DNA of 64,000 nucleotides from Devosia psychrophila (lineage in GTDB: Bacteria; Pseudomonadota; Alphaproteobacteria; Rhizobiales; Devosiaceae): positions 62,001 to 126,000 of the forward strand of contig NZ_LAPV01000129.1 in assembly GCF_000971275.1 (NCBI RefSeq), in the 5' to 3' direction. A program made the translations under genes and the position numbers. The notes beneath the pieces are model-generated. The model was not told the origin of the DNA, made no database searches, and saw only the letters and a list, made by a program, of their open reading frames with translations. Positions 7,867-16,244 of the stretch are shown in pieces. The stretch's first letter is position 1. Each line of letters starts with the position of its first letter.

Positions 7867-8430
7867 TTGAGCGACACAGCCGACGACAGGACCCGTGAAA
7901 AGCGGCGGCGCATTGTCGAGGCAGCGCGTTTTCTCGTGCTGCGCAATGGTTTGCGCGGCACCACGATGGAAGCTATCGCCCGCGAAGCGCGGATCGCCAA
8001 GCCAACGCTCTATGCCCAGTTCCCCGATAAGGATGCCATTTTTGTCGGCATCGTCGATGCCATGATGGACGATTTGCTTGCCGCTTACGATAGCGGCATG
8101 CGCGGGGACGGAAATATCTCCGAGCGTGTCGGCAATGCCCTGGCCGGGCAATATGCGGTGCTGGCGCAGACCCTGGCGGGATCGCCGCATGCCACCGAGC
8201 TGATGAGCGAGCACAAGCGGGTCGGAGCGCGGTTCCGCGAGAAGGACCTGCGGGCGGAAACCGAGATTGCCGCGGAGTTGCGGGCATCCGGCGTTGCAGA
8301 GCCCGAGGCGCTGACCAAGGTTATCTGCGCGGCAGCCTATGGCGTGGCGCTCAAGATCACCGATGAGGCGGAGATGGTGGCGGGCGTCAGATTGCTGTGC
8401 CGGCGGATGATTGAGTCTGAGATCAAATAG
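7867..8430 (+). CDS. TetR-family transcriptional repressor
   Basis: A 187-residue regulator. Residues about 10-56 form the TetR DNA-binding domain, with IVEAARFLVLRNGLRGTTME (helix 1 and turn) and IAREARIAKPTLYAQFPDKD (helix-turn-helix ending in the typical LY.(H/Q)F..K). The rest is a helical ligand-binding and dimerisation domain. The reading frame is open far upstream, but the family N-terminus and the sequence AAGGTGG ten bases upstream place the start at TTG 7867. It is divergent from the SDR gene across a perfect inverted repeat, so it probably represses both in the absence of an inducer that may be the reductase's substrate. Confidence 0.88.
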   Translation: MSDTADDRTREKRRRIVEAARFLVLRNGLRGTTMEAIAREARIAKPTLYAQFPDKDAIFVGIVDAMMDDLLAAYDSGMRGDGNISERVGNALAGQYAVLAQTLAGSPHATELMSEHKRVGARFREKDLRAETEIAAELRASGVAEPEALTKVICAAAYGVALKITDEAEMVAGVRLLCRRMIESEIK

Positions 8431-8542
8431 GTCGCACCACTAACGCGCCCTTTCTCGAAGTCATGCCCCGCGAAAGCGCAAACCCCGGCCTTGGGGAGCG
8501 AGGGGGCGCCTTGCGGCGTGGCTGAGATGCAGGCGCTGCCTC

Positions 8543-9349
8543 TCAGTGTGGTTGTTCCACGTCGGCGACGCCGTGGAGCCAGTAGCCGGCGGCTCGGATG
8601 TAGTCAGGGTTGAAGCTGCGGGTTTCGATGAGGTGGGCTTTGACGGCTTTGCTCATGGAGCTTTCGCCCGCGATGTAGGCGTGGGCGACGCCTGCGGGGA
8701 AGCTGGCGGATTTGATGGCGTCGAGGATGAGGCTGGTGGTGCCGGCGGGGCGACCGTCGCGGTAGAGGTAGGTCAGCGACAGGTTGGCTTTGGTCTCGAA
8801 AGCTTGTCCCTCGGCGAAGCTGTCGACTTCGATGATGGCCAGGACTTTGCTGCCGGCGGGGAGTTCCTCGATGCGGCGGCCGAGGGCGGGCAGGGCGGTT
8901 TCGTCGCCGGCCAGCAGATACCAGTCATAGGTGGGTGGGACGACGAGCGAGCCGCGCGGGCCGGCGATGAGGAGCTTTTGGCCGGCGGCGGCCTGCGCGG
9001 CCCAGCTTGAGGCGGGGCCATCGCCGTGCAGCACGAAGTCGAGGTCGATCCAGCCTTCGGCGATGCTCCAGAAGCGGGGCGTGTAGTCGCGCATTTCGGG
9101 GCGTTCGCCATCGGTAAATTCGGCGCCGCGCTCGCCGATGGGGACGATTTTCGGCTCGACGTTGTCGGGGAAGATGAAGACCTTGATGTGATCGGCGTGG
9201 CCGACGGAGGCGAAGCCCTCCATGTCGCCCTTGAGGCGGATGCGGCGCATCAGGGGGGTGATGTCGGTGACCGAGATGACCTGGAGCAGGCGCATGCGGG
9301 TTTCGTGACGGACGCGTTGCGCGGCGCGGGGATCGAGGGTTTCGGACAT
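8543..9349 (-). CDS. Siderophore-interacting protein (FAD-dependent ferric reductase)
   Basis: A 268-residue cytoplasmic flavin reductase of the ViuB/YqjH family, which releases iron from ferric siderophores by reduction. The N-terminal FAD-binding barrel has MRDYTPRFW (the R-x-Y-T-x-R FAD motif) at about residues 81-89 and GPRGS. The C-terminal SIP domain has WYLLAGDETALPA, the family signature, and ends with AGESS and the RAAGYW block. The ATG at 9349 is chosen because family homology starts after it. A TGA-N9-TCA iron box lies 14 bases upstream, suggesting induction under iron limitation. Confidence 0.9.
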   Translation of the reverse strand: MSETLDPRAAQRVRHETRMRLLQVISVTDITPLMRRIRLKGDMEGFASVGHADHIKVFIFPDNVEPKIVPIGERGAEFTDGERPEMRDYTPRFWSIAEGWIDLDFVLHGDGPASSWAAQAAAGQKLLIAGPRGSLVVPPTYDWYLLAGDETALPALGRRIEELPAGSKVLAIIEVDSFAEGQAFETKANLSLTYLYRDGRPAGTTSLILDAIKSASFPAGVAHAYIAGESSMSKAVKAHLIETRSFNPDYIRAAGYWLHGVADVEQPH

Positions 9350-9362
9350 GGCTGGGTATTCC

Positions 9363-9377
9363 TGATTGGTTTGATCA
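9363..9377. promoter_or_regulatory. Putative iron-responsive (RirA-type) box
   Basis: TGA-N9-TCA is the consensus reported for RirA iron-responsive operators in rhizobia. Here it is embedded in a longer inverted repeat CCTGAT-N7-ATCAGG (9361-9379), immediately upstream of a siderophore-interacting reductase. The motif is short, but the combination with an iron gene is specific. Confidence 0.6.
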
Positions 9378-9454
9378 GGAATTAATGCGGCTGGGGGAAG
9401 ATTGCAAGTTACGGGGTGGTAAGGTCGCCAACTGATGAAACACACAAACGCAAA

Positions 9455-9552
9455 GTCATTCCGGAGAAGGCCGGAATCCATTTTGAGAGGACTGGGCTGT
9501 CAGTGTCGTGGGGTCTATCTCAGGATGGGTTCCGGCCTTCGCCGGGATGACA
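9455..9552. repeat. Large imperfect inverted repeat (hairpin repeat)
   Basis: The left arm starts GTCATTCCGGAGAAGGCCGGAA and the right arm (about 9521-9552) is its near complement, ending CCGGGATGAC, with roughly 35 bases between. It occupies most of the gap between two minus-strand genes. It looks like a dispersed chromosomal palindromic repeat rather than a simple terminator, as there is no T-run. Confidence 0.65.
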
Positions 9553-9576
9553 TCGTGAGCGGGTGAGTATCGCGCC

Positions 9577-10896
9577 CTACACCACCAGGCCGAGCATTTT
9601 GTCCTGCTCGCGCCTGATGGCCCAGAGGCGGGTGGAGGTGTCGGGTTGGCTGTTGGCTGTGGTGAGGAGCTCGCCCTTTTTGATCGGACCGGTCACCTTG
9701 CCGCCTTCGAGCAGGCCGACGGGGACGGCGTGGGCGGCGCGGCTGTCCACAATGGTCATGGTGTAGCTGCGATAGCAGGTTTCGCCGATGGCATCGAAGG
9801 TTTCGCCGGGGAGCATGTCGCGCTTGGCGACGGCGCAGACTTCGGCGACGGGGCGCGGCAGCGGCACCATGTCGGGCTTGCCATAGAGCATGATGCGCGC
9901 GGCGGTCAGCGGCACTTCGAGGCTGGTGAGGTGGTAGGGGCGGAAAAAGCTATAATAGGGGCCGTGGCCGATATGGAGGTCATCCATGCGCTCGATGATG
10001 CGCGGGTGTTCGGCCTTGACGATGACGAAGACGCCGGGGGCGACGCCCTTGCCGACGGTGAAATCGACGACGCCCATCTTGTTGAGGATGCCGCCGTCTT
10101 GCTTGGGGATGAGGATCTTGGCCATGTCGTCGCGGTCGGCCTTGGGGCCGTGCATGCCGGGCACGTCGGGGACGAGGCCGGTGGCATTGGCGATGGCGCA
10201 CATTTCGACCATTGTCTTGGACCCGTCGACGAACTCGACGAGCATGCGCGGGTTCATGTTGCGGCGCGTGGCTTCCTCGCGATAGTCGTCGGGGACGGCG
10301 TCGTGCCAGAGCGGGTTGTTCTTGCCTTTGCCGGCGGCAACGATGGGCAGGCCGAGGGCCGAGACGAACTCGATCAGTTCCATGCAGGAGCTTGGCTCGT
10401 CGCCAGCGCCGACGGAATAGATCACGCCAAGCCGGTCGGCCTGGGCCTTGAGATAGGGGCCGATCGTGACGTCGGCTTCGACATTCATCATCACCACGTG
10501 CTTGCCATGCTCCATGGCGGTAAGCACGAAATCGGCGGCCACGCCGGGCTTGCCGGTGGCGTCGATGACGACGTCGATATTAGGCGTGGTGACCAGGGTT
10601 TCGGCAGAGGTGATGGCGATCCTGCCGGCTTCGATAGCGGCGGTGGCCTGACCAGGCGTATGGGCTTCGCGACCGTGGCTGTCGTCGCCATAGGCGATGG
10701 TCATGGCGGCGAGCGCGGTCTGGGGCCGGCGGGTGGCGATGGCGGCCATTTCAATGCCAGCCATCAGCGACATCTGCGTCACCAGATCGGTGCCCATTTC
10801 GCCCGAGCCGATGACCCCGACGCGGATCGGCTTGCCGCTTTCGGCGCGGGCAGCGAGGTCGCGGGCGATGCCGGTCAGGGCGATGGAAGGGGGCAT
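9577..10896 (-). CDS. SAF-domain NAD(P)-dependent oxidoreductase, DRL-like
   Basis: A 439-residue protein with an N-terminal Rossmann domain (VGVIGSGEMGTDL, residues about 27-39) and homoserine-dehydrogenase-like middle. DATGKPG and VVMMNVEADVTIGPYL flank the active site. The C-terminal part (from about residue 340) is a SAF domain. This architecture matches enzymes usually annotated as homoserine-dehydrogenase-like or SAF-domain proteins. The family includes DRL, the alternative 1-deoxy-D-xylulose-5-phosphate reductoisomerase described in Brucella. Whether this copy makes methylerythritol phosphate or acts on a sugar acid cannot be told from sequence. It stands alone, convergent with nothing and upstream of the chemotaxis locus. 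Confidence 0.7.
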   Translation of the reverse strand: MPPSIALTGIARDLAARAESGKPIRVGVIGSGEMGTDLVTQMSLMAGIEMAAIATRRPQTALAAMTIAYGDDSHGREAHTPGQATAAIEAGRIAITSAETLVTTPNIDVVIDATGKPGVAADFVLTAMEHGKHVVMMNVEADVTIGPYLKAQADRLGVIYSVGAGDEPSSCMELIEFVSALGLPIVAAGKGKNNPLWHDAVPDDYREEATRRNMNPRMLVEFVDGSKTMVEMCAIANATGLVPDVPGMHGPKADRDDMAKILIPKQDGGILNKMGVVDFTVGKGVAPGVFVIVKAEHPRIIERMDDLHIGHGPYYSFFRPYHLTSLEVPLTAARIMLYGKPDMVPLPRPVAEVCAVAKRDMLPGETFDAIGETCYRSYTMTIVDSRAAHAVPVGLLEGGKVTGPIKKGELLTTANSQPDTSTRLWAIRREQDKMLGLVV

Positions 10897-11106
10897 GGAT
10901 GGGTCCGATCAAATATGCTCAATGGGGGTTATCCCTCCCCCCGCCTATCCTGCAAGAGGGCAAGCGCCAGATCGTTCCAGCTAAAAAAGAAAAGCTTCGA
11001 AGTCATGCAACGCGAAGTATTGCAGAAGCTGATCAAGGTTAGCACTTCTTAAACCGTTCCCATGGAGACTGGCGCCTGGAGAAAACTCCGGGGGCACGCA
11101 TTCGTC

Positions 11107-11397
11107 ATGGTCACCAAGACCAAGAAATCAGTCGCACTACCAGCGATCATCGATCTCGACTCACTAGACAATATTCGCGACAGCCTGATCGACTTGGTCG
11201 AGGAAGGCCCGGTCACCGTGACTGCGGATGCCGTGGAGCGCGTGTCGACCAATGCGCTGTTCATGCTGATCAGCGCTGCCGATAGCGCCCGGAAAAACCA
11301 ATTTGAATTTGCTATCGAGCAGCCGAGCGCGGCGATGACGTCGGCGATCGAGCGACTGGGTCTGGCCGCCCAGTTTTCGGGGATGATGAGAGGATGA
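11107..11397 (+). CDS. STAS-domain chemotaxis accessory protein
   Basis: A 96-residue protein that is a single STAS (anti-anti-sigma-like) domain. VALPAIIDLDSLDNIRDSL is the first strand and helix. The segment VTADAVERVSTNALFMLISA (about residues 39-58) is the conserved strand-loop-helix, with S/T at the position phosphorylated in SpoIIAA. It overlaps cheY by the ATGA junction at 11394, so translation is coupled and a chemotaxis role is likely. Small STAS proteins at the head of cheY-cheA operons are common in rhizobia; their mechanism is not settled. ATG 11062 is an alternative start without a visible ribosome-binding site. Confidence 0.75.
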   Translation: MVTKTKKSVALPAIIDLDSLDNIRDSLIDLVEEGPVTVTADAVERVSTNALFMLISAADSARKNQFEFAIEQPSAAMTSAIERLGLAAQFSGMMRG

Positions 11398-11762
11398 CGA
11401 TCTTGCGGGTTCTGACGGTGGACGATTCGAGGACCATCCTCGCCATGCTGCACCACACGTTGAGCAATGCCGGATTCGAGGTGCTGCAGGCCGAGGACGG
11501 CAAGCAGGGGCTCGAGGTGCTCAAGACCGAGCATGTCGATGTGGTGATCACCGACATCAACATGCCGGTGATGGACGGTATCGAATTCATCAAGAATGTG
11601 CGGGCAACCGGTAATCACCAGAGCCTGCCGATCCTGATCCTGACCACCGAAACCAGCCAGGACAAGCGCGACCAAGGCAAGGCCGCTGGTGGCACGGGCT
11701 GGATCGTCAAGCCATTCGACCCCGAAAAACTGATCTCCGTCATCCACCGGGTCGTGCATTAA
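11394..11762 (+). CDS. cheY: Chemotaxis response regulator CheY (first copy)
   Basis: A 122-residue single-domain receiver with no output domain. The acidic pocket is D10-D11 (LTVDDSRT), the phospho-acceptor D54 (ITDINMP), the switch Thr at about 84-85 (LTTETS) and the conserved Lys106 (WIVKPFDP). It accepts phosphate from CheA and, by analogy, binds the flagellar switch or acts as a phosphate sink. It overlaps the STAS gene by four bases and lies 35 bases before cheA. With a second CheY at 20151, one may drive the motor and the other drain phosphate, as in rhizobia. Confidence 0.93.
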   Translation: MTILRVLTVDDSRTILAMLHHTLSNAGFEVLQAEDGKQGLEVLKTEHVDVVITDINMPVMDGIEFIKNVRATGNHQSLPILILTTETSQDKRDQGKAAGGTGWIVKPFDPEKLISVIHRVVH

Positions 11763-11797
11763 GCCTCAGTAAGCCCAGAAGGGTTAGACGTGTCCGC

Positions 11798-14203
11798 ATG
11801 AGCGATCTCGACGATTTCAAAGCTACCTATTTCGACGAGTGCTCCGAGCTTCTCAACGAGCTGGAAGAACAGTTCGCGGCGATCGAGGCGGGCGAGCGCG
11901 ATGCGGACCGGCTCAATGCCGTGTTCCGCGCCATCCATTCGGTCAAGGGCGGCGCCGGTGCCTTCGGGTTCTCGGCGCTGGTCGGCTTTGCCCATGCCTA
12001 TGAGACGCTGCTCGACTATGTGCGCGACGGGCGCATCGAGATGAGCGACGACGTGGTCAACCTGTGCATCCGCGCCAACGATATCGTGGCCGATCACGTC
12101 AAGGCGGCCCAGACGGGCGACGCCCTGCCGGCCGATTATGGCATGGAAGAAAAAGACCGCTTCGACGCGCTGGCCCGTGGCGAGCGTGACGACTCCGACG
12201 ACGACGAAGGCGGCGACCCGATCGACGATTTCGATATCGAATTCGTGCCGGTGATGGTCAATCTGGGTGGGTACCAGCCCGCTGCAGAGACCTCAAGCGG
12301 CGTAGAGGCCGACGATGTGTTCGACGCGCTGCCGATGCAGGTGGAGCCCGGGCACTGGGAAATCCGTTTCACGCCGCACCGGGCGCTGTATGCCCGTGCG
12401 AATGACCCGTTGCTGCTGTTCCGCGAACTGGCGGTGCTGGGCGACATGCATGTGCGCGCCGTGCTCGAAGAAATCCCGGCCCTGGTCGACTTCGAGCCTT
12501 TCGCGGTTTATTGCTCTTGGGAAATTACGTTGGTTTCGCCTTCGATCACCGAGGCGATGATCCGCGAAGTGTTCGAATTCGTCGATGGCGACTGCGATAT
12601 CGCAATTGCCCAGCTCGGCAATTCGATCGCCTTTGACATTCCTGCCCCGGCACCGGCCGTTGCCAAGCCTGCGCCGAAGCCGGCAAAGCTGACCGCCGAA
12701 TCCGATCGGGCTGACCTGCTTGCCCTGGCCGATGACGAAGTGGCCGATTTGCTCGACTTCAGCCGTGATAGCGACGTGGCCGTGGTGCCTGCATTGACTG
12801 CAGAAAAGCCCAGCTTCACACCCGAGCCGGAAGCGCCGGCCATTACCGTGCAGGACACGTTCGACGAGGCGCCGAGCCTGAGTTTTGCCGAACTGGCCGA
12901 AACCATTGCGCCAAGCCCGATCCCGAAGCGCGCGGCATCAACCGCGGTGACGCCATTGCGCGCCCCAGCGCCGGCCGCGTCGAGTGACGGCGAAGAGAGC
13001 AGCAGCGGTGGCAACCGCAGCGTTGGCGTGCAGTCGATCCGCGTCGATCTCGACAAGGTGGACCGAGTGGTCAACATGGTGGGCGAGCTGGTGATTACCC
13101 AGTCGATGCTCACCCAGCAGATGGATGAGACGCTGCGCGCCCGCTACACCGAACTGGTGCGCGGCCTCGAAGTGCTGGCGCAGACCACGCGCGGACTGCA
13201 GGATTCGGTGATGGCGATCCGCGCCCAACCGGTCAAGACTGTATTCTCCAGATTGCCGCGCCTGGTGCGCGAACTGGCGACCAAGACCGGCAAGAAGATC
13301 AAGCTCGAAACCGTGGGCGAGAACACCGAAATCGACAAGACGGTGATCGAGCAATTGTCCGACCCGCTGACCCACATGGTCCGCAACTCGGCCGATCACG
13401 GCATCGAAAGCCCGGAAACGCGCCTGGCGCGTGGCAAGCCGGAAATCGGCACTATTCGTTTGTCGGCCGAACAGGCAGGCGGCAATATCCTGATCATCGT
13501 CGAGGATGATGGCGGTGGCATCAACCGCGAGCGCGTGCTGCAGGTAGCGCGCGACAAGGGCGTGGTAGCGCCGGACGTCAATCCGACCGACGAGCAGATC
13601 GACCAGTTGATCTTTGCGCCGGGCTTTTCGACGGCTTCGGAAGTCAGCGACATTTCCGGCCGCGGCGTTGGCATGGACGTGGTGCTGAGCAACATCAAGA
13701 AGATCGGCGGCTCGGTGCATGTCCGTTCTTGGACCGGCAAGGGCACGCGCATGACCTTGCGCCTGCCACTGACGCTGGCAGTGCTGGACGTCATGCTGGT
13801 GAAGGTTGGTGTGTCGCCCTATGTGGTGCCGCTTTCTTCGATCGTCGAGACCATCCAGTGTTCGCGCGCCAGCTTCGAGCGGGTGCCGAGCGGTGGCCAG
13901 GTACTGCAGGTGCGTGGCGAATATGTGCAGGTCATCGACTTGGCACAGCGCTTCGAAATGGTCAGCGAGACCGAGCCGGAAAACCGCTTCGTGGTGCTGT
14001 GCGAGGCCGAAGGCTCGGCCAAGGTGGCGTTGATCGTCGATGACATTATTGGCCAGCAGCAGGTCGTGATCAAATCGCTGGAAGAGAATTTCGAACGTGT
14101 CGAAGGCATTGCCGGCGGTACGATCCTGGGCGACGGCAATGTCGCGCTGATCGTCGACGTGCAGAGCCTCAAGACCACGATCGTCCATAAAAACGCGGCC
14201 TGA
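11798..14203 (+). CDS. cheA: Chemotaxis histidine kinase CheA
   Basis: A complete 801-residue kinase that phosphorylates CheY and CheB in response to receptors. P1 has the phospho-His47 in AIHSVKGGAG. A region at about residues 185-270 (WEIRF.P......NDPLLLFREL..LG) is the CheY/CheB-docking P2-like domain of alphaproteobacterial CheAs. A long acidic Ala/Pro linker follows. The dimerisation domain begins at RVDLDKVDRVVNMVGEL. The ATPase has the N box HMVRNSADHGIE (about 525), DDGGGIN and GRGVGMDVV (about 622). The C-terminus is a CheW-like P5 domain. It is followed by cheW 80 bases later. Confidence 0.96.
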   Translation: MSDLDDFKATYFDECSELLNELEEQFAAIEAGERDADRLNAVFRAIHSVKGGAGAFGFSALVGFAHAYETLLDYVRDGRIEMSDDVVNLCIRANDIVADHVKAAQTGDALPADYGMEEKDRFDALARGERDDSDDDEGGDPIDDFDIEFVPVMVNLGGYQPAAETSSGVEADDVFDALPMQVEPGHWEIRFTPHRALYARANDPLLLFRELAVLGDMHVRAVLEEIPALVDFEPFAVYCSWEITLVSPSITEAMIREVFEFVDGDCDIAIAQLGNSIAFDIPAPAPAVAKPAPKPAKLTAESDRADLLALADDEVADLLDFSRDSDVAVVPALTAEKPSFTPEPEAPAITVQDTFDEAPSLSFAELAETIAPSPIPKRAASTAVTPLRAPAPAASSDGEESSSGGNRSVGVQSIRVDLDKVDRVVNMVGELVITQSMLTQQMDETLRARYTELVRGLEVLAQTTRGLQDSVMAIRAQPVKTVFSRLPRLVRELATKTGKKIKLETVGENTEIDKTVIEQLSDPLTHMVRNSADHGIESPETRLARGKPEIGTIRLSAEQAGGNILIIVEDDGGGINRERVLQVARDKGVVAPDVNPTDEQIDQLIFAPGFSTASEVSDISGRGVGMDVVLSNIKKIGGSVHVRSWTGKGTRMTLRLPLTLAVLDVMLVKVGVSPYVVPLSSIVETIQCSRASFERVPSGGQVLQVRGEYVQVIDLAQRFEMVSETEPENRFVVLCEAEGSAKVALIVDDIIGQQQVVIKSLEENFERVEGIAGGTILGDGNVALIVDVQSLKTTIVHKNAA

Positions 14204-14283
14204 ACGTTGCGTGCTTAAGAATGCCGCGTCGCGGCCTGTAGTTTTGCGTAGCCGCCCAGAACAGGCGGAAAGAAAGGCATAGA

Positions 14284-14772
14284 ATGGAAGCGCTCGGTTT
14301 TCGCGACGATATGGCCGACAAGTCCGCCGTCGCCGCCCAGAATTCACTGCAGTTGATCGCTTTTTCGATCGGCGAGCAGACTTATGGGGTGGAGATCACC
14401 ACAGTGCGCGAAATCCGCGCCTGGAACGGTGCGACGCCGCTGCCCAACACCCGCGAGTTCGTGCGCGGCGTGATCAACCTGCGCGGCACCATCGTGCCGA
14501 TCTTTGACCTGCGCGCCCGTTTCGGCGATGGCCCGACCTCGCCCACCAAGAACCACGTCGTGGTGGTGATGAGCGTGGGCGACAAATGGGTTGGAATCCT
14601 GGTCGATGCGGTGAGCGACATTCTAACGGTGTCGCGCGACGACATCCACAATGTACCGGAAGGCAATTCGATCGATACCGAACTGCTCAACGGCATCGTG
14701 ACCCACGAAAGTCGCATGGTCGGGCTGATTGACCTGCATGCCGTAGTTTCCGGCGCGAAAATGGACTCCTAA
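14284..14772 (+). CDS. cheW: Chemotaxis coupling protein CheW
   Basis: A 162-residue adaptor linking receptors to CheA. It has the paired beta-barrel signature: LIAFSIGEQTYGVEITTVREI (first SH3-like barrel), FVRGVINLRGTIVPIFDLR (the NLRG.I.P..DLR motif at about residues 60-78) and VGILVDAVSDIL. The start at 14284 has GAAAGG seven bases upstream; an inner ATG (14311) lacks one. It ends the STAS-cheY-cheA-cheW transcript, with a terminator hairpin about 140 bases downstream. Confidence 0.95.
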   Translation: MEALGFRDDMADKSAVAAQNSLQLIAFSIGEQTYGVEITTVREIRAWNGATPLPNTREFVRGVINLRGTIVPIFDLRARFGDGPTSPTKNHVVVVMSVGDKWVGILVDAVSDILTVSRDDIHNVPEGNSIDTELLNGIVTHESRMVGLIDLHAVVSGAKMDS

Positions 14773-14911
14773 GGACCGACCAGCCGATATCAACTGATGT
14801 TGGGATGCAATGCCTGTCTTCTGCGTACGCTCCGGCTCGTGAAGCCAAGCATTTTCGTCTCAGCCCGCGTTGAATCTCGACCGGTCTGGAGCACTGCAAT
14901 ATTTCAAGTCA

Positions 14912-14935
14912 AGGGCGCCGCGAGGCGCCTTTTTA
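14912..14935 (+). terminator. Rho-independent terminator after cheW
   Basis: An AGGGCGCC / GGCGCCTT stem around a GCGA tetraloop is followed by a T-run. It probably ends the STAS-cheY-cheA-cheW transcript. Confidence 0.8.
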
Positions 14936-15131
14936 TTTGCCGAGGTCTCGTTGCAACCGGATGGGCTCCGACGCATTTTGCCAGGCGGCCTTGCATGTAC
15001 CTGCCCCGCCATTGGACGATGCAGTGGTCGATGACGTTGTCTTTGACGTGAACCAGACGCCGCGCGCCGATTGGGTGCGTAAATAAAAAAGACGCCCTGT
15101 GGCGCCTTTGGGTCGTTCATCGGTCGAGACA
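14936..15131. other. Intergenic stretch between two facing terminators
   Basis: Lies between cheW and the reverse-strand CheZ-like gene. Apart from the minus-strand terminator near its right end I see no gene; short open frames here lack family features. Confidence 0.5.
15085..15109 (-). terminator. Rho-independent terminator of the CheZ-like gene
   Basis: Read on the minus strand: GGCGCC, a four-base loop, GGCGTC, then a run of T's. It follows the stop of the reverse-strand gene at 15132, so this gene is a separate transcription unit inside the chemotaxis cluster. Confidence 0.75.
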
Positions 15132-15485
15132 TTAGAATAGGTCGACGTCGCCGTGGCTTTGGTGGGCTGCGATGCCGGACAACGATGGGACGCGGAGTTC
15201 GTCGAGCGTCAAGCTGGACCAGATTTCGTCATAGACACTGTCTGGTGCCGAATGGGGCAGCAAGGCAAACTGGCGGACAGCGAGTGCCATATTGTGGCAG
15301 CGCTGCTCGATGCGATCCTGGCCCTGCAGGGCTGTCACGATCATCTGCACGGCTTCGCGGATGGTCGGGTCCTTGCTCAGATTTCTTTCGGCCAGGATTT
15401 GAAGCGCTTCCGTGATGCCTTCTAGCATCGAAGATGTTTGGCGCGCCGTCTCATCGAGTTCTCTCGCGAGTTTCTGCAGTGACAT
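15132..15485 (-). CDS. Small chemotaxis-locus protein, CheZ-like phosphatase candidate
   Basis: A 117-residue, mostly helical protein, the only gene on the reverse strand within the che cluster. Residues 55-63 read GQDRIEQRC. The D57-x-x-x-Q61 pair followed by R matches the catalytic Asp/Gln spacing of CheZ (D-x-x-G-Q-R/V in the usual QD.TGQ motif). The gene ends in HGDVDLF, an acidic-hydrophobic tail like the CheY-P-binding tail of CheZ and the N-terminus of FliM (DID.LF). CheZ is normally over 200 residues, so this would be a minimal version. The function is inferred from two short motifs and context; an uncharacterised conserved chemotaxis protein is the alternative. Confidence 0.5.
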   Translation of the reverse strand: MSLQKLARELDETARQTSSMLEGITEALQILAERNLSKDPTIREAVQMIVTALQGQDRIEQRCHNMALAVRQFALLPHSAPDSVYDEIWSSLTLDELRVPSLSGIAAHQSHGDVDLF

Positions 15486-15584
15486 TTAGTATGAAATCCT
15501 AGTCCCGTTCAAAACACCCTATCTGACTATTTCTAAAGCTCTTCTTGCTGTTTCCGGACCGTGTAACGTCCCTCGCGCATCGTG

Positions 15585-15601
15585 GTTAGCAATTGGCTAA
15601 C
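15585..15601. promoter_or_regulatory. Inverted repeat upstream of cheD
   Basis: GTTAGC-AATTG-GCTAAC sits 53 bases upstream of the likely cheD start. It resembles the TTAA-type half sites seen before other motility genes here and may be a regulator site. It also argues that translation begins downstream at 15654. Confidence 0.4.
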
Positions 15602-15653
15602 GAGTTCTCCGATACCCTCTGGTTTAGTGGCGCTCCAGAGTTCGAGACTATTG

Positions 15654-16244
15654 ATGGGACTGCAGAATTCTCTACCGCCCGAGTTTGATCGCGGAGTGGT
15701 TACAACCGTGCATCAAGGTGACTGCCACGTTTCCAACGAAAGCGACCTGACGTATTCGACAGTGCTCGGATCGTGCGTCTCGGCCTGCGTCCGCGACCGG
15801 GTGGCCAATGTAGGCGGCATGAACCATTTCCTGCTCGCCGAACAGTCAGGTTCCGCCAAGGATCGCTATGGTGCATCGGCGCGCTATGGCGCCTTCGCCA
15901 TGGAGCAGTTGATCAACAAGGTGCTGACCAAGGGCACCGGCAAGAAATCCAACCTCGAAATCAAGGTGTTTGGCGGCGGCAAGATCAATTCGGCTCTCGA
16001 CGATGTGGGCCTCAAGAATATCGAGTTCGTCCGGCAGTTCCTGGCTGATGAAGGCTATGTCGCCACCAGCGAAGACCTGGGCGGCAACTATGCGCGGCGC
16101 GTGCTGTTCAAGCCGCATTCCGGGCGTGCCTTCGTCAAGCGCCTGGATAGCGATGTCGGTGCCAATGTGGCGCGTGACGAAGCCGCCTTTGCCAAGCGCC
16201 GCGTCGTAATACCAGCGCCAATCGACGATATCGAACTCTTCTAG
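15654..16244 (+). CDS. cheD: Chemoreceptor glutamine deamidase CheD
   Basis: A 196-residue enzyme that deamidates receptor glutamines. VLGSCVSACVRD contains the catalytic Cys41, GGMNHFLL the His58, and YGAFAMEQLINK and EIKVFGGGKI are family blocks. The ATG at 15654 is chosen because the inverted repeat at 15585-15601 overlaps the longer frame and conservation starts after it. The C-terminus is extended and ends PIDDIELF, similar to the tail of the CheZ-like neighbour, possibly a shared docking motif. It is followed by a 330-base gap before the next receptor gene. Confidence 0.92.
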   Translation: MGLQNSLPPEFDRGVVTTVHQGDCHVSNESDLTYSTVLGSCVSACVRDRVANVGGMNHFLLAEQSGSAKDRYGASARYGAFAMEQLINKVLTKGTGKKSNLEIKVFGGGKINSALDDVGLKNIEFVRQFLADEGYVATSEDLGGNYARRVLFKPHSGRAFVKRLDSDVGANVARDEAAFAKRRVVIPAPIDDIELF

